From NCBI GenBank assembly GCA_003228875.1, contig QIGK01000132.1:1-40808 (forward strand): DNA of 40,808 bases, given 5' to 3'. Origin of the DNA: Rhodobacterales bacterium. GTDB lineage: Bacteria > Pseudomonadota > Alphaproteobacteria > Rhodobacterales > Rhodobacteraceae. Below the pieces are notes generated by a model. The model had not been told where the DNA came from. It did no database searches and was given only the letters and a program-made list of their open reading frames with translations. Both the position numbers and the translations under genes were made by a program. Of the stretch, positions 18,654-25,709 are shown one piece after another (the first letter of the stretch is position 1; every line of letters begins with the position of its first letter).

Positions 18654-19670
18654 ATGCAGTTCGAATCCCTTCTTGAAATATTCGAAGACCTCAGAAACGA
18701 TAAGAATTCAGCATGGAACGGTTGTGTTAAGAATCACCGACTTAACCTCGCAATCATTAAAACTGAAAACGGAATGTTTTTTGCGCCAATTAATTTTGTT
18801 GCTCATTTCATTAATACTGGCAGCCGTAACAAGGGATCTGATCCCACTGGCCCGCAATTCGGAGAAATTATCGAGTGTTTGAAAAGCCAAGGATTTAAGA
18901 AAATTATTCGACCCGCCGATTCCGAAACCGAACAATTTTCGTTGTATAAAGAGTATTACACAAGTCTTAAGGAACCAAAATCTTCAAATTTCGAATCTCG
19001 GATTTCGAATCAATTGGTGTTTTGGGAAAAAGAAAAAATCACATCAATTGTGGACCATGATTTTCCAATAAAAGACCAAATACTCAAAGCAATGGACCAA
19101 TTTGATATCAACGGAACACCAGAAGGATTTCGTGAAGCCCAAAAATGGTTTGTCGCCCACCCCGATACCGGAACACCCTATCCCGCAAAAATAATCTGGG
19201 GTCTAGCCACATCACAGCGCGGCAATGATTTCACCGCCCACCAAGCGCGAGATGCGTTGCGAAAGCGCGGATTTGAATGTGCGGCACTTGACCCATCTGA
19301 CTTCGCGCCAAAAGCCCCCCAAACTGATTCACTTATTGAAGGCGCTGAATATCAAGCCACCCGCACAATCCGTGAGCGTAATTCCGTAGCCCGCAAACTT
19401 TGTATTGACCATTACCGCTCAAAAAATGGCGGTCGTCTGGCCTGCCTTGCCTGCGATATAGATTTCAATAAAGTTTACGGCGAACTCGGTGAAGGCTTTA
19501 TCCATGTTCACCATCTTGATCCTTTAGCTGAAGCAGCAGGCGAACGCATTGTTTCACCTAAATTCGATCTAGTTCCGGTCTGTCCTAATTGCCATGCGAT
19601 GATTCATCGGCATGGAAAAACTCGAAGTATTGAAGAGATAGTTCGGCTGTTAAAACAAAACTCTTGCTAA
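18654..19670 (+). CDS. HNH endonuclease with an unrecognised N-terminal region
   Basis: This 338-residue protein carries a C-terminal HNH (beta-beta-alpha metal) domain at about 255-325: a CLAC pair (Cys264, Cys267), HHLDP (His286, His287), then LVPVCPNCHAMIH with a second CxxC pair. It resembles McrA-type and other restriction-related HNH nucleases. The first 170 residues match nothing I know, and residues 160-225 form a second conserved-looking block. The start at 18654 follows GGAGGGG and lies four bases after pepF, so it probably relies on pepF translation. The first half of the gene is clearly more AT-rich than its neighbours, a sign of acquisition. No methylase is present, so a solitary modification-dependent nuclease is possible but unproven. 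Confidence 0.82.
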   Translation: MQFESLLEIFEDLRNDKNSAWNGCVKNHRLNLAIIKTENGMFFAPINFVAHFINTGSRNKGSDPTGPQFGEIIECLKSQGFKKIIRPADSETEQFSLYKEYYTSLKEPKSSNFESRISNQLVFWEKEKITSIVDHDFPIKDQILKAMDQFDINGTPEGFREAQKWFVAHPDTGTPYPAKIIWGLATSQRGNDFTAHQARDALRKRGFECAALDPSDFAPKAPQTDSLIEGAEYQATRTIRERNSVARKLCIDHYRSKNGGRLACLACDIDFNKVYGELGEGFIHVHHLDPLAEAAGERIVSPKFDLVPVCPNCHAMIHRHGKTRSIEEIVRLLKQNSC

Positions 19671-19713
19671 ACAAATTTGGAAATATCTGGCCAACCAATT
19701 CCTTTACTTGCCT

Positions 19714-19740
19714 GTAGGGTGCGTGGTCCCCCACGCACCG
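19714..19740. repeat. REP-like palindrome, copy 1
   Basis: GTAGGGTG leads into a perfect nine-base-pair hairpin: GGTGCGTGG at 19718-19726 pairs with CCACGCACC at 19731-19739 across a four-base loop. The same lead-in recurs at copy 2, 130 bases on. Such GTAGGGTG-led palindromes are a common style of dispersed extragenic repeat in proteobacteria. Genome-wide copy number cannot be seen here. Confidence 0.6.
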
Positions 19741-19841
19741 CCCCCATTAACCTTTCAACGGCATATGGAAAAACTACGAAAAACTTATACAAAAATTACA
19801 CCGGTTTTGGGCGCAATCGCCAAATGATTAACGCTGCGCCC

Positions 19842-19864
19842 GTAGGGTGGGGTTCACCCCACCA
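19842..19864. repeat. REP-like palindrome, copy 2
   Basis: GTAGGGTG opens a seven- to eight-base-pair hairpin: GGTGGGG at 19846-19852 pairs with CCCCACC at 19857-19863. The stem bases differ from copy 1 but keep their pairing, as expected when structure rather than sequence is conserved. Confidence 0.6.
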
Positions 19865-19961
19865 AAGACATCACGCGTGGCTTAAGCAGCGCAAAGTAAC
19901 TCGCCAGACTGGAAGCACGGCTTTCGGAATTAATGGCAGCGTCGGACATGGTTTTGCTCCT

Positions 19962-19999
19962 GAAAAAATATTGTGATGCGGCCAGCAGGTGGCCGCATC
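19962..19999 (-). terminator. Rho-independent terminator of the oxidase operon
   Basis: On the minus strand, eight bases after the cupredoxin stop, a perfect nine-base-pair stem (GATGCGGCC and GGCCGCATC) with a seven-base loop is followed by an AT-rich tract ending in six T residues. This is a standard intrinsic terminator. Confidence 0.8.
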
Positions 20000-20007
20000 A
20001 ACGCTGT

Positions 20008-20766
20008 TTACATTTGCATGTTCATATCCATCGCCATGCCGTCAGTTGCCATCTGGCCCATCATGCCCAATTGCATGTGATAGGGCAGCATGCACATATA
20101 CATCCAGCTTCCGGCCTCTTGCACTTCGATGATGATCTCAAAACTGCCGCCTGGCAAAATCAAAGCTTGCTCAAACAGCGCTTCGTGTTCCAGCAGGCTC
20201 CAATCTGCGCGGGTAACGCGATAATTTGCAGCCGCCATCAATGACATGGTCATAAACATGAATTCATGCGGGATTTCACCGTCATTATTCACCACCAGTT
20301 TGATGCGTTCACCAAGCGTAACATCAAGCTGCATATCGGAATAGGACCATTCCGTCATGGTTAGCTCGACCACTCGGTCAAATGCGCCTTCATCAGAGAT
20401 CAACAAGCCACCTTCGCCACTTTCGGCCATGTCCATGCCTTCCATGGCATCGTCAGCATCGTCCATGTCCATGCCTTCCATATTCATGCCACCCATGTTC
20501 ATGCCGCCCATGTCCATGTCGCCCATGGCTTCCAAAGCCGCAGCAAGAACAACTTTATCCTGCTCTGGAACTTCAAAAGCACCGGCATCTTCGCCAGCAT
20601 GGTCATTTGGCAGATTTCGGTTTTCAGGCAATAGGCCATCCTCCCTAAACCCTTCCAAAAGACTGACCGAAGGGGGCAACTGCCGGTCTGGCCCCACCTC
20701 AAAAGTAACAAGATATCCAGTGACAATAACAGCCACCAGCCCGACTAATCCAAAAAACTTCAGCAT
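20008..20766 (-). CDS. Membrane-anchored Met-rich cupredoxin
   Basis: This 252-residue protein has one N-terminal membrane helix (about 4-22), a Met/Gly/Asp-rich stretch (about 81-113, many MDM and GMNM units) and a C-terminal cupredoxin domain (about 130-240). A complete type-1 copper site is visible: His167 in IPHEF, then Cys225, His230 and Met235 in the C-x4-H-x4-M arrangement. Another Met-rich tail (MAMDMNM) ends the protein. It should be periplasmic, tethered to the inner membrane, and able both to carry electrons and to hold Cu(I) on its methionines. As the last gene of the oxidase operon, 11 bases after subunit I with AAGGAGAA upstream, it may donate electrons or copper to the oxidase. 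Confidence 0.85.
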   Translation of the reverse strand: MLKFFGLVGLVAVIVTGYLVTFEVGPDRQLPPSVSLLEGFREDGLLPENRNLPNDHAGEDAGAFEVPEQDKVVLAAALEAMGDMDMGGMNMGGMNMEGMDMDDADDAMEGMDMAESGEGGLLISDEGAFDRVVELTMTEWSYSDMQLDVTLGERIKLVVNNDGEIPHEFMFMTMSLMAAANYRVTRADWSLLEHEALFEQALILPGGSFEIIIEVQEAGSWMYMCMLPYHMQLGMMGQMATDGMAMDMNMQM

Positions 20767-20777
20767 ATCAGTTCTCC

Positions 20778-22358
20778 TTATTCTGCTGGTTGTGCAGCTG
20801 GCGCTGCTTTGAGGTCATGAACAACTGGCCAAGGATCACCGGTTACTTCTTTACCGTTCTTGGCGCTCCAGAACACGTTAACAAGGAAGATCAAGAAGCC
20901 GAGGGCCACCATATAACCGCCAATCGTAATCGCTAGTTGCGCATTGGCCCAACCCGGAATATCGAGATAATCGTAAACCCAGCGCGGGAAATAGAGATAG
21001 CCCGCAACGCCCATGCCTGTGATTTTGATAAACAGACCAATCTGCCAGAGCCAAAAATGCCAGTTCCCCAACGCCTGATTATACATCCGCCCCGTGAAAT
21101 ACGGATACAGGAAATAAACCCCCGCAAATGCCATTTGCCCCGAAAACCCAAAGAACATCGCGTGGAAATGCGCCGGAACCCAATACGTATTGTGGATAAA
21201 GTCACTATTCGGTGCGATCTGCCCGTTCAGGTATGCCGTGGCCCCGCCATAAACGATAAACGCAATCGAAAAGATCATAAATTTGAACGGGATGGCACGG
21301 CGCGCCGAATCCGGTATTGGTGCCATAAACAACGTTGATATCCAGTTAAACACGTGCAGCACTGACGGAATAAACACAAGCATTGTCAAAATCTGGATAA
21401 ATCGTTCATATTCGCCAGAGACCGTATGTAAGGGCTGAAAATGGTGCGGCCCAATCGGCATTGCGCCAATAGCCAACAAGATGAACGCTGCAACACCGGA
21501 CCAATAGCTCCACATTGGATGGCCAAGAAAACGCGGCATCAGCGTATAGATAATGGCAATGGCAGGCACAAATGGCAGATAAACTGCGGGGTGACCATAG
21601 GTCCAGAATACATAAAGAAAGAACTTTACAGACCCGCCGCGAGAAGGATCAAAAAAGGCAACATCTCTCCATTGTGCCCAATCCGACAACAACCCATAGC
21701 CAACAAAGCCAAGCGGGAAAACCGAGATCATAAACAACAGCCCGATTGTGCCTGATGCCCATGCCATCAACGGTGTATTTTTCCACCCGTTTTTTGAGGC
21801 CAAAGCGTTGCGAAACAAAACCGCGCCTGCAAAAAATTCGGACACTGCAACCAAAATGATCGCAACATAGCCCATCCAGATAAGATCATTACCAGTGCGC
21901 AATGACATGGGCGCATAAGCGGTCCATGTAAAATCGGGCCGGCCAATGATCAACATCACCGCCGCAACGATTAAGGTCCAATAACTGAACTGCGCAGCGC
22001 CAGACCACAAAAGCCGGTCATTGCCCAGAATTTTGGGCAAAATGTAATAACAAACCGAAACCACAAGCGGAATCAGAAAGCCAAACACCATGACCATGCC
22101 GTGTAACGACATCAAAGTCATATAGACCCGTGCGCCCAGAAATTGCACATCGGGAACCGCCAATTCGGTGCGGAAAATAATCGCGAACATGCCGCCAAAG
22201 GCCAGCATGATAAAGGCTGTAAAAATTCCTTTCAGGGCGATAAGACGATAGTCATTCGAGAACAGAATTTGCTTGACCGTTAGGTCGCTCAAAAGGTCTC
22301 TTGGGTCCCAATGGGCCATTTCGCCCATTTTTGGATCATCCATTTGCATATTGCTCAT
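20778..22358 (-). CDS. Haem-copper oxidase subunit I, B-family-like
   Basis: This 526-residue membrane protein has about twelve helices. Visible ligands are His86 (LHGMVMVFGF) and His399 for low-spin haem, His397 for the active-site haem, and His256 (GHPAVY) with His305-His306 (GPHHF) for CuB. The cross-link tyrosine Tyr260 is kept, which favours oxygen reduction. The helix-VI glutamate of A1 enzymes is Ala258, and no D-channel motif is evident. The A-type K-channel lysine position (IPTGIK) reads IPSVLH. GHPAVY, AIIYTLMPR and HNTYWVPAHFH instead resemble the ba3 (B) family. The N-terminus is Met-rich (MSNMQMDDPKMGEM). It follows subunit II after two bases, so translation is coupled. Confidence 0.88.
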   Translation of the reverse strand: MSNMQMDDPKMGEMAHWDPRDLLSDLTVKQILFSNDYRLIALKGIFTAFIMLAFGGMFAIIFRTELAVPDVQFLGARVYMTLMSLHGMVMVFGFLIPLVVSVCYYILPKILGNDRLLWSGAAQFSYWTLIVAAVMLIIGRPDFTWTAYAPMSLRTGNDLIWMGYVAIILVAVSEFFAGAVLFRNALASKNGWKNTPLMAWASGTIGLLFMISVFPLGFVGYGLLSDWAQWRDVAFFDPSRGGSVKFFLYVFWTYGHPAVYLPFVPAIAIIYTLMPRFLGHPMWSYWSGVAAFILLAIGAMPIGPHHFQPLHTVSGEYERFIQILTMLVFIPSVLHVFNWISTLFMAPIPDSARRAIPFKFMIFSIAFIVYGGATAYLNGQIAPNSDFIHNTYWVPAHFHAMFFGFSGQMAFAGVYFLYPYFTGRMYNQALGNWHFWLWQIGLFIKITGMGVAGYLYFPRWVYDYLDIPGWANAQLAITIGGYMVALGFLIFLVNVFWSAKNGKEVTGDPWPVVHDLKAAPAAQPAE

Positions 22359-22360
22359 AA

Positions 22361-22981
22361 TCAGTGCCCCTCGCCTTCGTTTTCGTCATCATCACCATCT
22401 ACAACCACCAACCATGCTTTCATTTGCGAATGGCCAATGCCGCAATAATTGACACATTGAATTAAGTATTTGCCCGGCTCATCCGGTGCTCTGATCCACA
22501 GCTCGCGCTTGTCGTCAGGGTCAATTTCAGCGGTGATCTGGGCCACAGGAATGTTAAACCCGTGAATCACATCATTGCTAAGGATTTTTAGCAGCACGGT
22601 TTCACCTGCATTCACCACCAAAGCATTGCGGCTGATTTCTTCTTCTTCATTGATGAAGCCAAAGCCCCACTGAAAAGTAATAACCGTTACAACGCTGTCA
22701 AAGGCTTCTTCGCCTTTCCCATCATAGTTTCCTGAAACCATTTTTTCTTCAGCATTCAGGTCTTGTTGATAGGCCGCATAGGTTTTTGTTGATGTAAAAT
22801 CACCATACCAAGCCAAACCCAGCATGATGCCGATGAACACAAACTCTACCATATAGCTGGGTTTCCACCGGCGTTTCATCATTGTGGCAGCCAAAAGCAT
22901 ACCTATCCCCAGCACCGTAAAGGAAGCTGTGATGGCCATCATAATAGCTTGTGAACCCCATATCCCTAAAGCGTTTTCCAT
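22361..22981 (-). CDS. Haem-copper oxidase subunit II with CuA site
   Basis: This 206-residue protein has two apparent N-terminal membrane helices (about 10-35 and 43-60) and a periplasmic cupredoxin domain. The CuA ligands are complete: His140, Cys176, Cys180, His184 and Met187. The usual Glu between the cysteines is replaced (CVNYC), tolerable because that residue binds through its backbone. The aromatic electron-entry patch reads TFQWGFGF. The acidic tail is odd (DDDENEGEGH) and includes a terminal His. The gene overlaps the end of the histidine kinase gene by 16 bases, with GGGAGAG inside the kinase coding sequence. This places the oxidase under direct translational coupling to its regulator. 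Confidence 0.88.
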   Translation of the reverse strand: MENALGIWGSQAIMMAITASFTVLGIGMLLAATMMKRRWKPSYMVEFVFIGIMLGLAWYGDFTSTKTYAAYQQDLNAEEKMVSGNYDGKGEEAFDSVVTVITFQWGFGFINEEEEISRNALVVNAGETVLLKILSNDVIHGFNIPVAQITAEIDPDDKRELWIRAPDEPGKYLIQCVNYCGIGHSQMKAWLVVVDGDDDENEGEGH

Positions 22982-24453
22982 TTTGTTTTTCTCTCTCCCG
23001 TTGCTGTAATTCTTTTTTCGCCGCCTGTGGCTGGTTCGGCACTGGTTTTTGATGCCGGATTATTCTGTGTTTCTTTAATTAAAGGCAAACTTAGCTCAAC
23101 CCCAAGTCCGCCCTCAGCTTGATTGTTCAGTTGAATATCGCCGCCATGGCCGCGCAAAATAGAGCGCGCCACCGAAAGCCCAAGGCCAGTTCCCCCGGTC
23201 TCGCGGTTGCGCGAATCTTCCAGCCGTAAAAACGGGCGGAACACGTCCTCTTGCCGATCCGGCGCAATCCCGGGGCCTTTGTCCTTAACTAAAATTTTCA
23301 AAGTAGTGGCATCCATCGACACTGAAACTTTTGCCGAAATGCCATATTTTACTGCGTTATCAATCACATTTGACAGCGCGCGACGCAAAGCAACCGGATA
23401 ACAATCGACCAGCACCCAGCGCGGAATTTCGTCCAATTCGACCTCAAAACCAGCGTCAATTATATCATCGCAAACCCGCGCCAGTAATGAACCTATGTCT
23501 ACTCTTGCTTGCGGTTCCAAGGCGGCATCTTCGCGAATAAAAGACAACGTCGAAACCACCATTTGCTGCATGTCATCCAAATCTTGCAGCATTTTGCTGC
23601 GCAACTCGCTTTCCTCGACAAATTCAGCGCGTAGGCGCAAACGGGTGATCGGTGTTCCCAGATCATGAGCAATCGCCCCCAGCATCTGGGTTCGGTCCTC
23701 AACAAATCGGCGGATGCGTTTTTGCATGACATTAAAAGCATGGGCGGTTCTGCGCACTTCTTCGGGGCCGGTTTCAGGGATTGCAGGCGCTTGCACGTCT
23801 GTGCCCAATTTTTGCGCAGCGCGCGATAATTTGCGCAACGGTTCGGTCATCCGCCCGACAATAAGCGCCGAAATCCCAACCACCGAAATCAACATTACCG
23901 CCATAGAAAGCCCAAACCGAGCCGTGAAAAACGGTGGCGGAGGCGAAATAGACGAACCAAGATTAAGCCAATTGTTGCCGCCCAAATCAAGCGATACAAG
24001 AATAAGGTCTTTGTGCATATTGCCATCAATATCGGAAAAATATTGCTGGATTGCCTGTGGGCCGCTGGACAGATTGTCGCTGGTTACATACGAAATACGG
24101 TAGTTTTGAATTTCGTCCGTGGCAACATGGCGGGCCAGTTCCTGTTGCAATGTGGCTTCGCGCCAGCCCTCGGTGGTGACGCTGGCCACAATAGGGGTCT
24201 GCATCATTTGCACAAACCGGCTTTCGGTGTTGGCCCGTTCTATAAAATTGGCCCACGCTTCGGGCGAAACTGTTTCAGCAACGTTACCCATGGTCGCAAC
24301 CCACTGAATTGCATGCTCACCGCCCGCAGACAAAAGCGAGGTTTCCCGATCGGTGGTGTAAAAAAGGTTGCTGACAAAATGGGTGATTGCCAGCCCGACA
24401 ACCAACAATGCCATAGCCCGAAAGGCAATCGTATCAGGAAATGGATTTTTCAA
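22966..24453 (-). CDS. Sensor histidine kinase 1 (EnvZ-like) of the oxidase operon
   Basis: This membrane kinase is about 495 residues long. It has a first helix near the N-terminus, a periplasmic sensor of about 140 residues, a second helix, HAMP (VGRMTEPLRKLSRAA), the phosphorylated His in IAHDLGTPITRLRLR (about 263), N-box NVIDNAVKYG, DKGPGIAP, and G2 box GGTGLGLSVAR. A TTG at 24453 is chosen because GCGGAGG sits nine bases before it. A GTG at 24489 would also work. It overlaps the regulator gene by 20 bases and subunit II by 16. A sensor phrase (WLNLGSSISPPPP) resembles kinase 2 (WLNVSTRFHRPP), so the two are paralogues. The signal is unknown; copper or a respiratory cue is likely. Confidence 0.88.
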   Translation of the reverse strand: MKNPFPDTIAFRAMALLVVGLAITHFVSNLFYTTDRETSLLSAGGEHAIQWVATMGNVAETVSPEAWANFIERANTESRFVQMMQTPIVASVTTEGWREATLQQELARHVATDEIQNYRISYVTSDNLSSGPQAIQQYFSDIDGNMHKDLILVSLDLGGNNWLNLGSSISPPPPFFTARFGLSMAVMLISVVGISALIVGRMTEPLRKLSRAAQKLGTDVQAPAIPETGPEEVRRTAHAFNVMQKRIRRFVEDRTQMLGAIAHDLGTPITRLRLRAEFVEESELRSKMLQDLDDMQQMVVSTLSFIREDAALEPQARVDIGSLLARVCDDIIDAGFEVELDEIPRWVLVDCYPVALRRALSNVIDNAVKYGISAKVSVSMDATTLKILVKDKGPGIAPDRQEDVFRPFLRLEDSRNRETGGTGLGLSVARSILRGHGGDIQLNNQAEGGLGVELSLPLIKETQNNPASKTSAEPATGGEKRITATGERKTKWKTL

Positions 24454-25183
24454 TTGACGAGACCTCCGCAGCAAATCTGTATCCGCCACCGCGAACGGTC
24501 TGGATCAGGGTTGGATTTTTCGGGTCATCCTCTATTTTTCGCCGCAGCCGGCTTACCTGCATATCAATTTTGCGGTCAAACGGAATTTCGACTTGCCCCC
24601 GAGACAGGTCCAGCAATTGATCACGAGACAAAACAATACCGGGCCGTTCTGCCAAGATTGTCAAAAGATCAATCTCCGTGGTGCTCAAATCAACCAGTGT
24701 GCCGCTACGCGAGGTCAGTTGGCGCAGGGCAATATTCAACCGCCAATGGCCAAACTCCAGCACTTGCCCGAAACTATCAGCACCTGTGGGCGGTGCCATA
24801 TGGGTGCGGCGCAACACTGCTTTTACCCGTGCCAGCAATTCATGCGGATTAAACGGTTTGGCCAGATAATCATCAACCCCGATCTTGAAACCCTCAATCC
24901 GGTCATTTTCTTCGCCCAGCACCGTCAGCATAACAACCGGCACCCGCGAAACGTCGCGCAATTCCGCGCAAATGGCCAGACCGTCCTTGCCGGGCAGCAT
25001 CCGGTCCAACACTACCAAATCAATTTTCCATTTACTTAGGATTTCTTGCATCTCATCGCTATTAGCAGCAACCGATACCCTAAAACCCTGTTTGCTCAGA
25101 AACCGTTTGAGCAGCACACGGATTTCCTGATCGTCATCAACAATCAGCAAATGTGTGGTTAAAGTCGTATCATATGAATTCAT
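24434..25183 (-). CDS. OmpR-family response regulator 1
   Basis: This 249-residue regulator has a receiver domain (acidic pair Asp16-Asp17, phospho-acceptor Asp60 in VVLDRMLPG, Thr86, Lys108 in LAKPFNP) and a winged-helix DNA-binding domain ending in TVRGGGYRF. All phosphorylation residues are present. It is the first gene of a five-gene overlapping unit with its kinase, oxidase subunits II and I, and the cupredoxin. A tandem repeat 37 bases upstream (25221-25242) is its probable binding site. It is a close relative of regulator 2 at 28857, with the same LGEEnDRI and YLxKPFNPxELLAR segments. Confidence 0.93.
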   Translation of the reverse strand: MNSYDTTLTTHLLIVDDDQEIRVLLKRFLSKQGFRVSVAANSDEMQEILSKWKIDLVVLDRMLPGKDGLAICAELRDVSRVPVVMLTVLGEENDRIEGFKIGVDDYLAKPFNPHELLARVKAVLRRTHMAPPTGADSFGQVLEFGHWRLNIALRQLTSRSGTLVDLSTTEIDLLTILAERPGIVLSRDQLLDLSRGQVEIPFDRKIDMQVSRLRRKIEDDPKNPTLIQTVRGGGYRFAAEVSSIEKSIS

Positions 25184-25220
25184 GAATACAGAATACCTTT
25201 CCGCAATCTTCTAAACAGAT

Positions 25221-25242
25221 AAACTTTGTAACCGATTGTAAC
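25221..25242 (-). promoter_or_regulatory. Tandem repeat, putative response-regulator site (operon 1)
   Basis: On the minus strand GTTACAATCG is followed at once by GTTACAAAGT, a direct repeat with a 10-base period, ending 37 bases before the regulator-1 ATG. OmpR-family regulators typically bind such head-to-tail half-sites one helical turn apart. The same element stands before regulator 2. Confidence 0.65.
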
Positions 25243-25537
25243 CCGAGCAATTGGTCTGGGCCAAGATATAGTTCAAGCCCTTGTAATTTTGATATTATTA
25301 TATCGCAAAATTTGCATATTAAATATTCTGGGCCGCTAAGACCGATCAGCGACAATTGCAATTGGCAGCCGCCATAGAACAGTAAACCCGGCGTATATCC
25401 GAATACAGGAAGTCTAAAATTCTGATTAAATTTCAAATTTGAAGGTTCATCATCAGACCTCCCTTAACGCAAAGTGATGTCGATTACATCTGCACTGGCT
25501 TCATCCATGTCAGCGGTTTCCAACCGCAAATTTTAAG

Positions 25538-25582
25538 AAAAAAAAACGGCAGTCGATTTTTAGAAATTCGCTGGTACTGGCC
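25538..25582 (-). terminator. Possible terminator downstream of copA
   Basis: On the minus strand a six-pair stem with one bulge (GGCCAGT with ACTGCC) and a long loop is followed by nine consecutive T residues. The T-run is strong but the stem is weak, so the call is tentative. Confidence 0.35.
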
Positions 25583-25709
25583 AATATTCCTGGCTTAAAT
25601 TTTAACCTCGCATTTGGATTTCAGGTGGGCCGGAACATCCATCACCCACCTGTTTTACCTGACTTCATGTTGTTTTATTGTATTAAACCAAATTTTTGCA
25701 CGCCTTAAA

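Larger units (their letters stand above)
19671..20007. other. 337-base spacer with REP-like hairpins and a terminator
   Basis: No credible gene is seen here. The spacer carries two short palindromes that share a GTAGGGTG lead-in (see separate entries) and, near its right end, a terminator serving the minus-strand oxidase operon. The reading frames crossing it have no ribosome site and no recognisable product. It marks the boundary between the ordinary region and the copper/respiration island. Confidence 0.7.
25184..25709. other. 526-base AT-rich spacer between copA and regulator 1
   Basis: No intact gene is seen. It holds the regulator-1 promoter region with its tandem repeat, a possible copA terminator (25538-25582), and a hairpin with eight-base arms at 25622-25629 and 25645-25652. 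On the minus strand near 25470-25535 a short open stretch encodes LRLETADMDEASADVIDI before a stop and reads like the tail of a protein, but it has no start or body. A GGGAGG with an ATG follows and gives only a five-residue frame. A decayed gene is possible. Confidence 0.5.

Noticed and set aside
20778-22981. Oxidase pair as a CuA-type nitric oxide reductase
   Set aside because: The cross-link tyrosine after HPxV is present, which favours oxygen reduction. NO reductases of this superfamily typically lack it. A tree would still be needed to settle this.
25170-25436. 88-codon minus-strand frame upstream of regulator 1
   Set aside because: It overlaps the regulator start and the putative operator, lacks a ribosome site, and its composition is not convincing.
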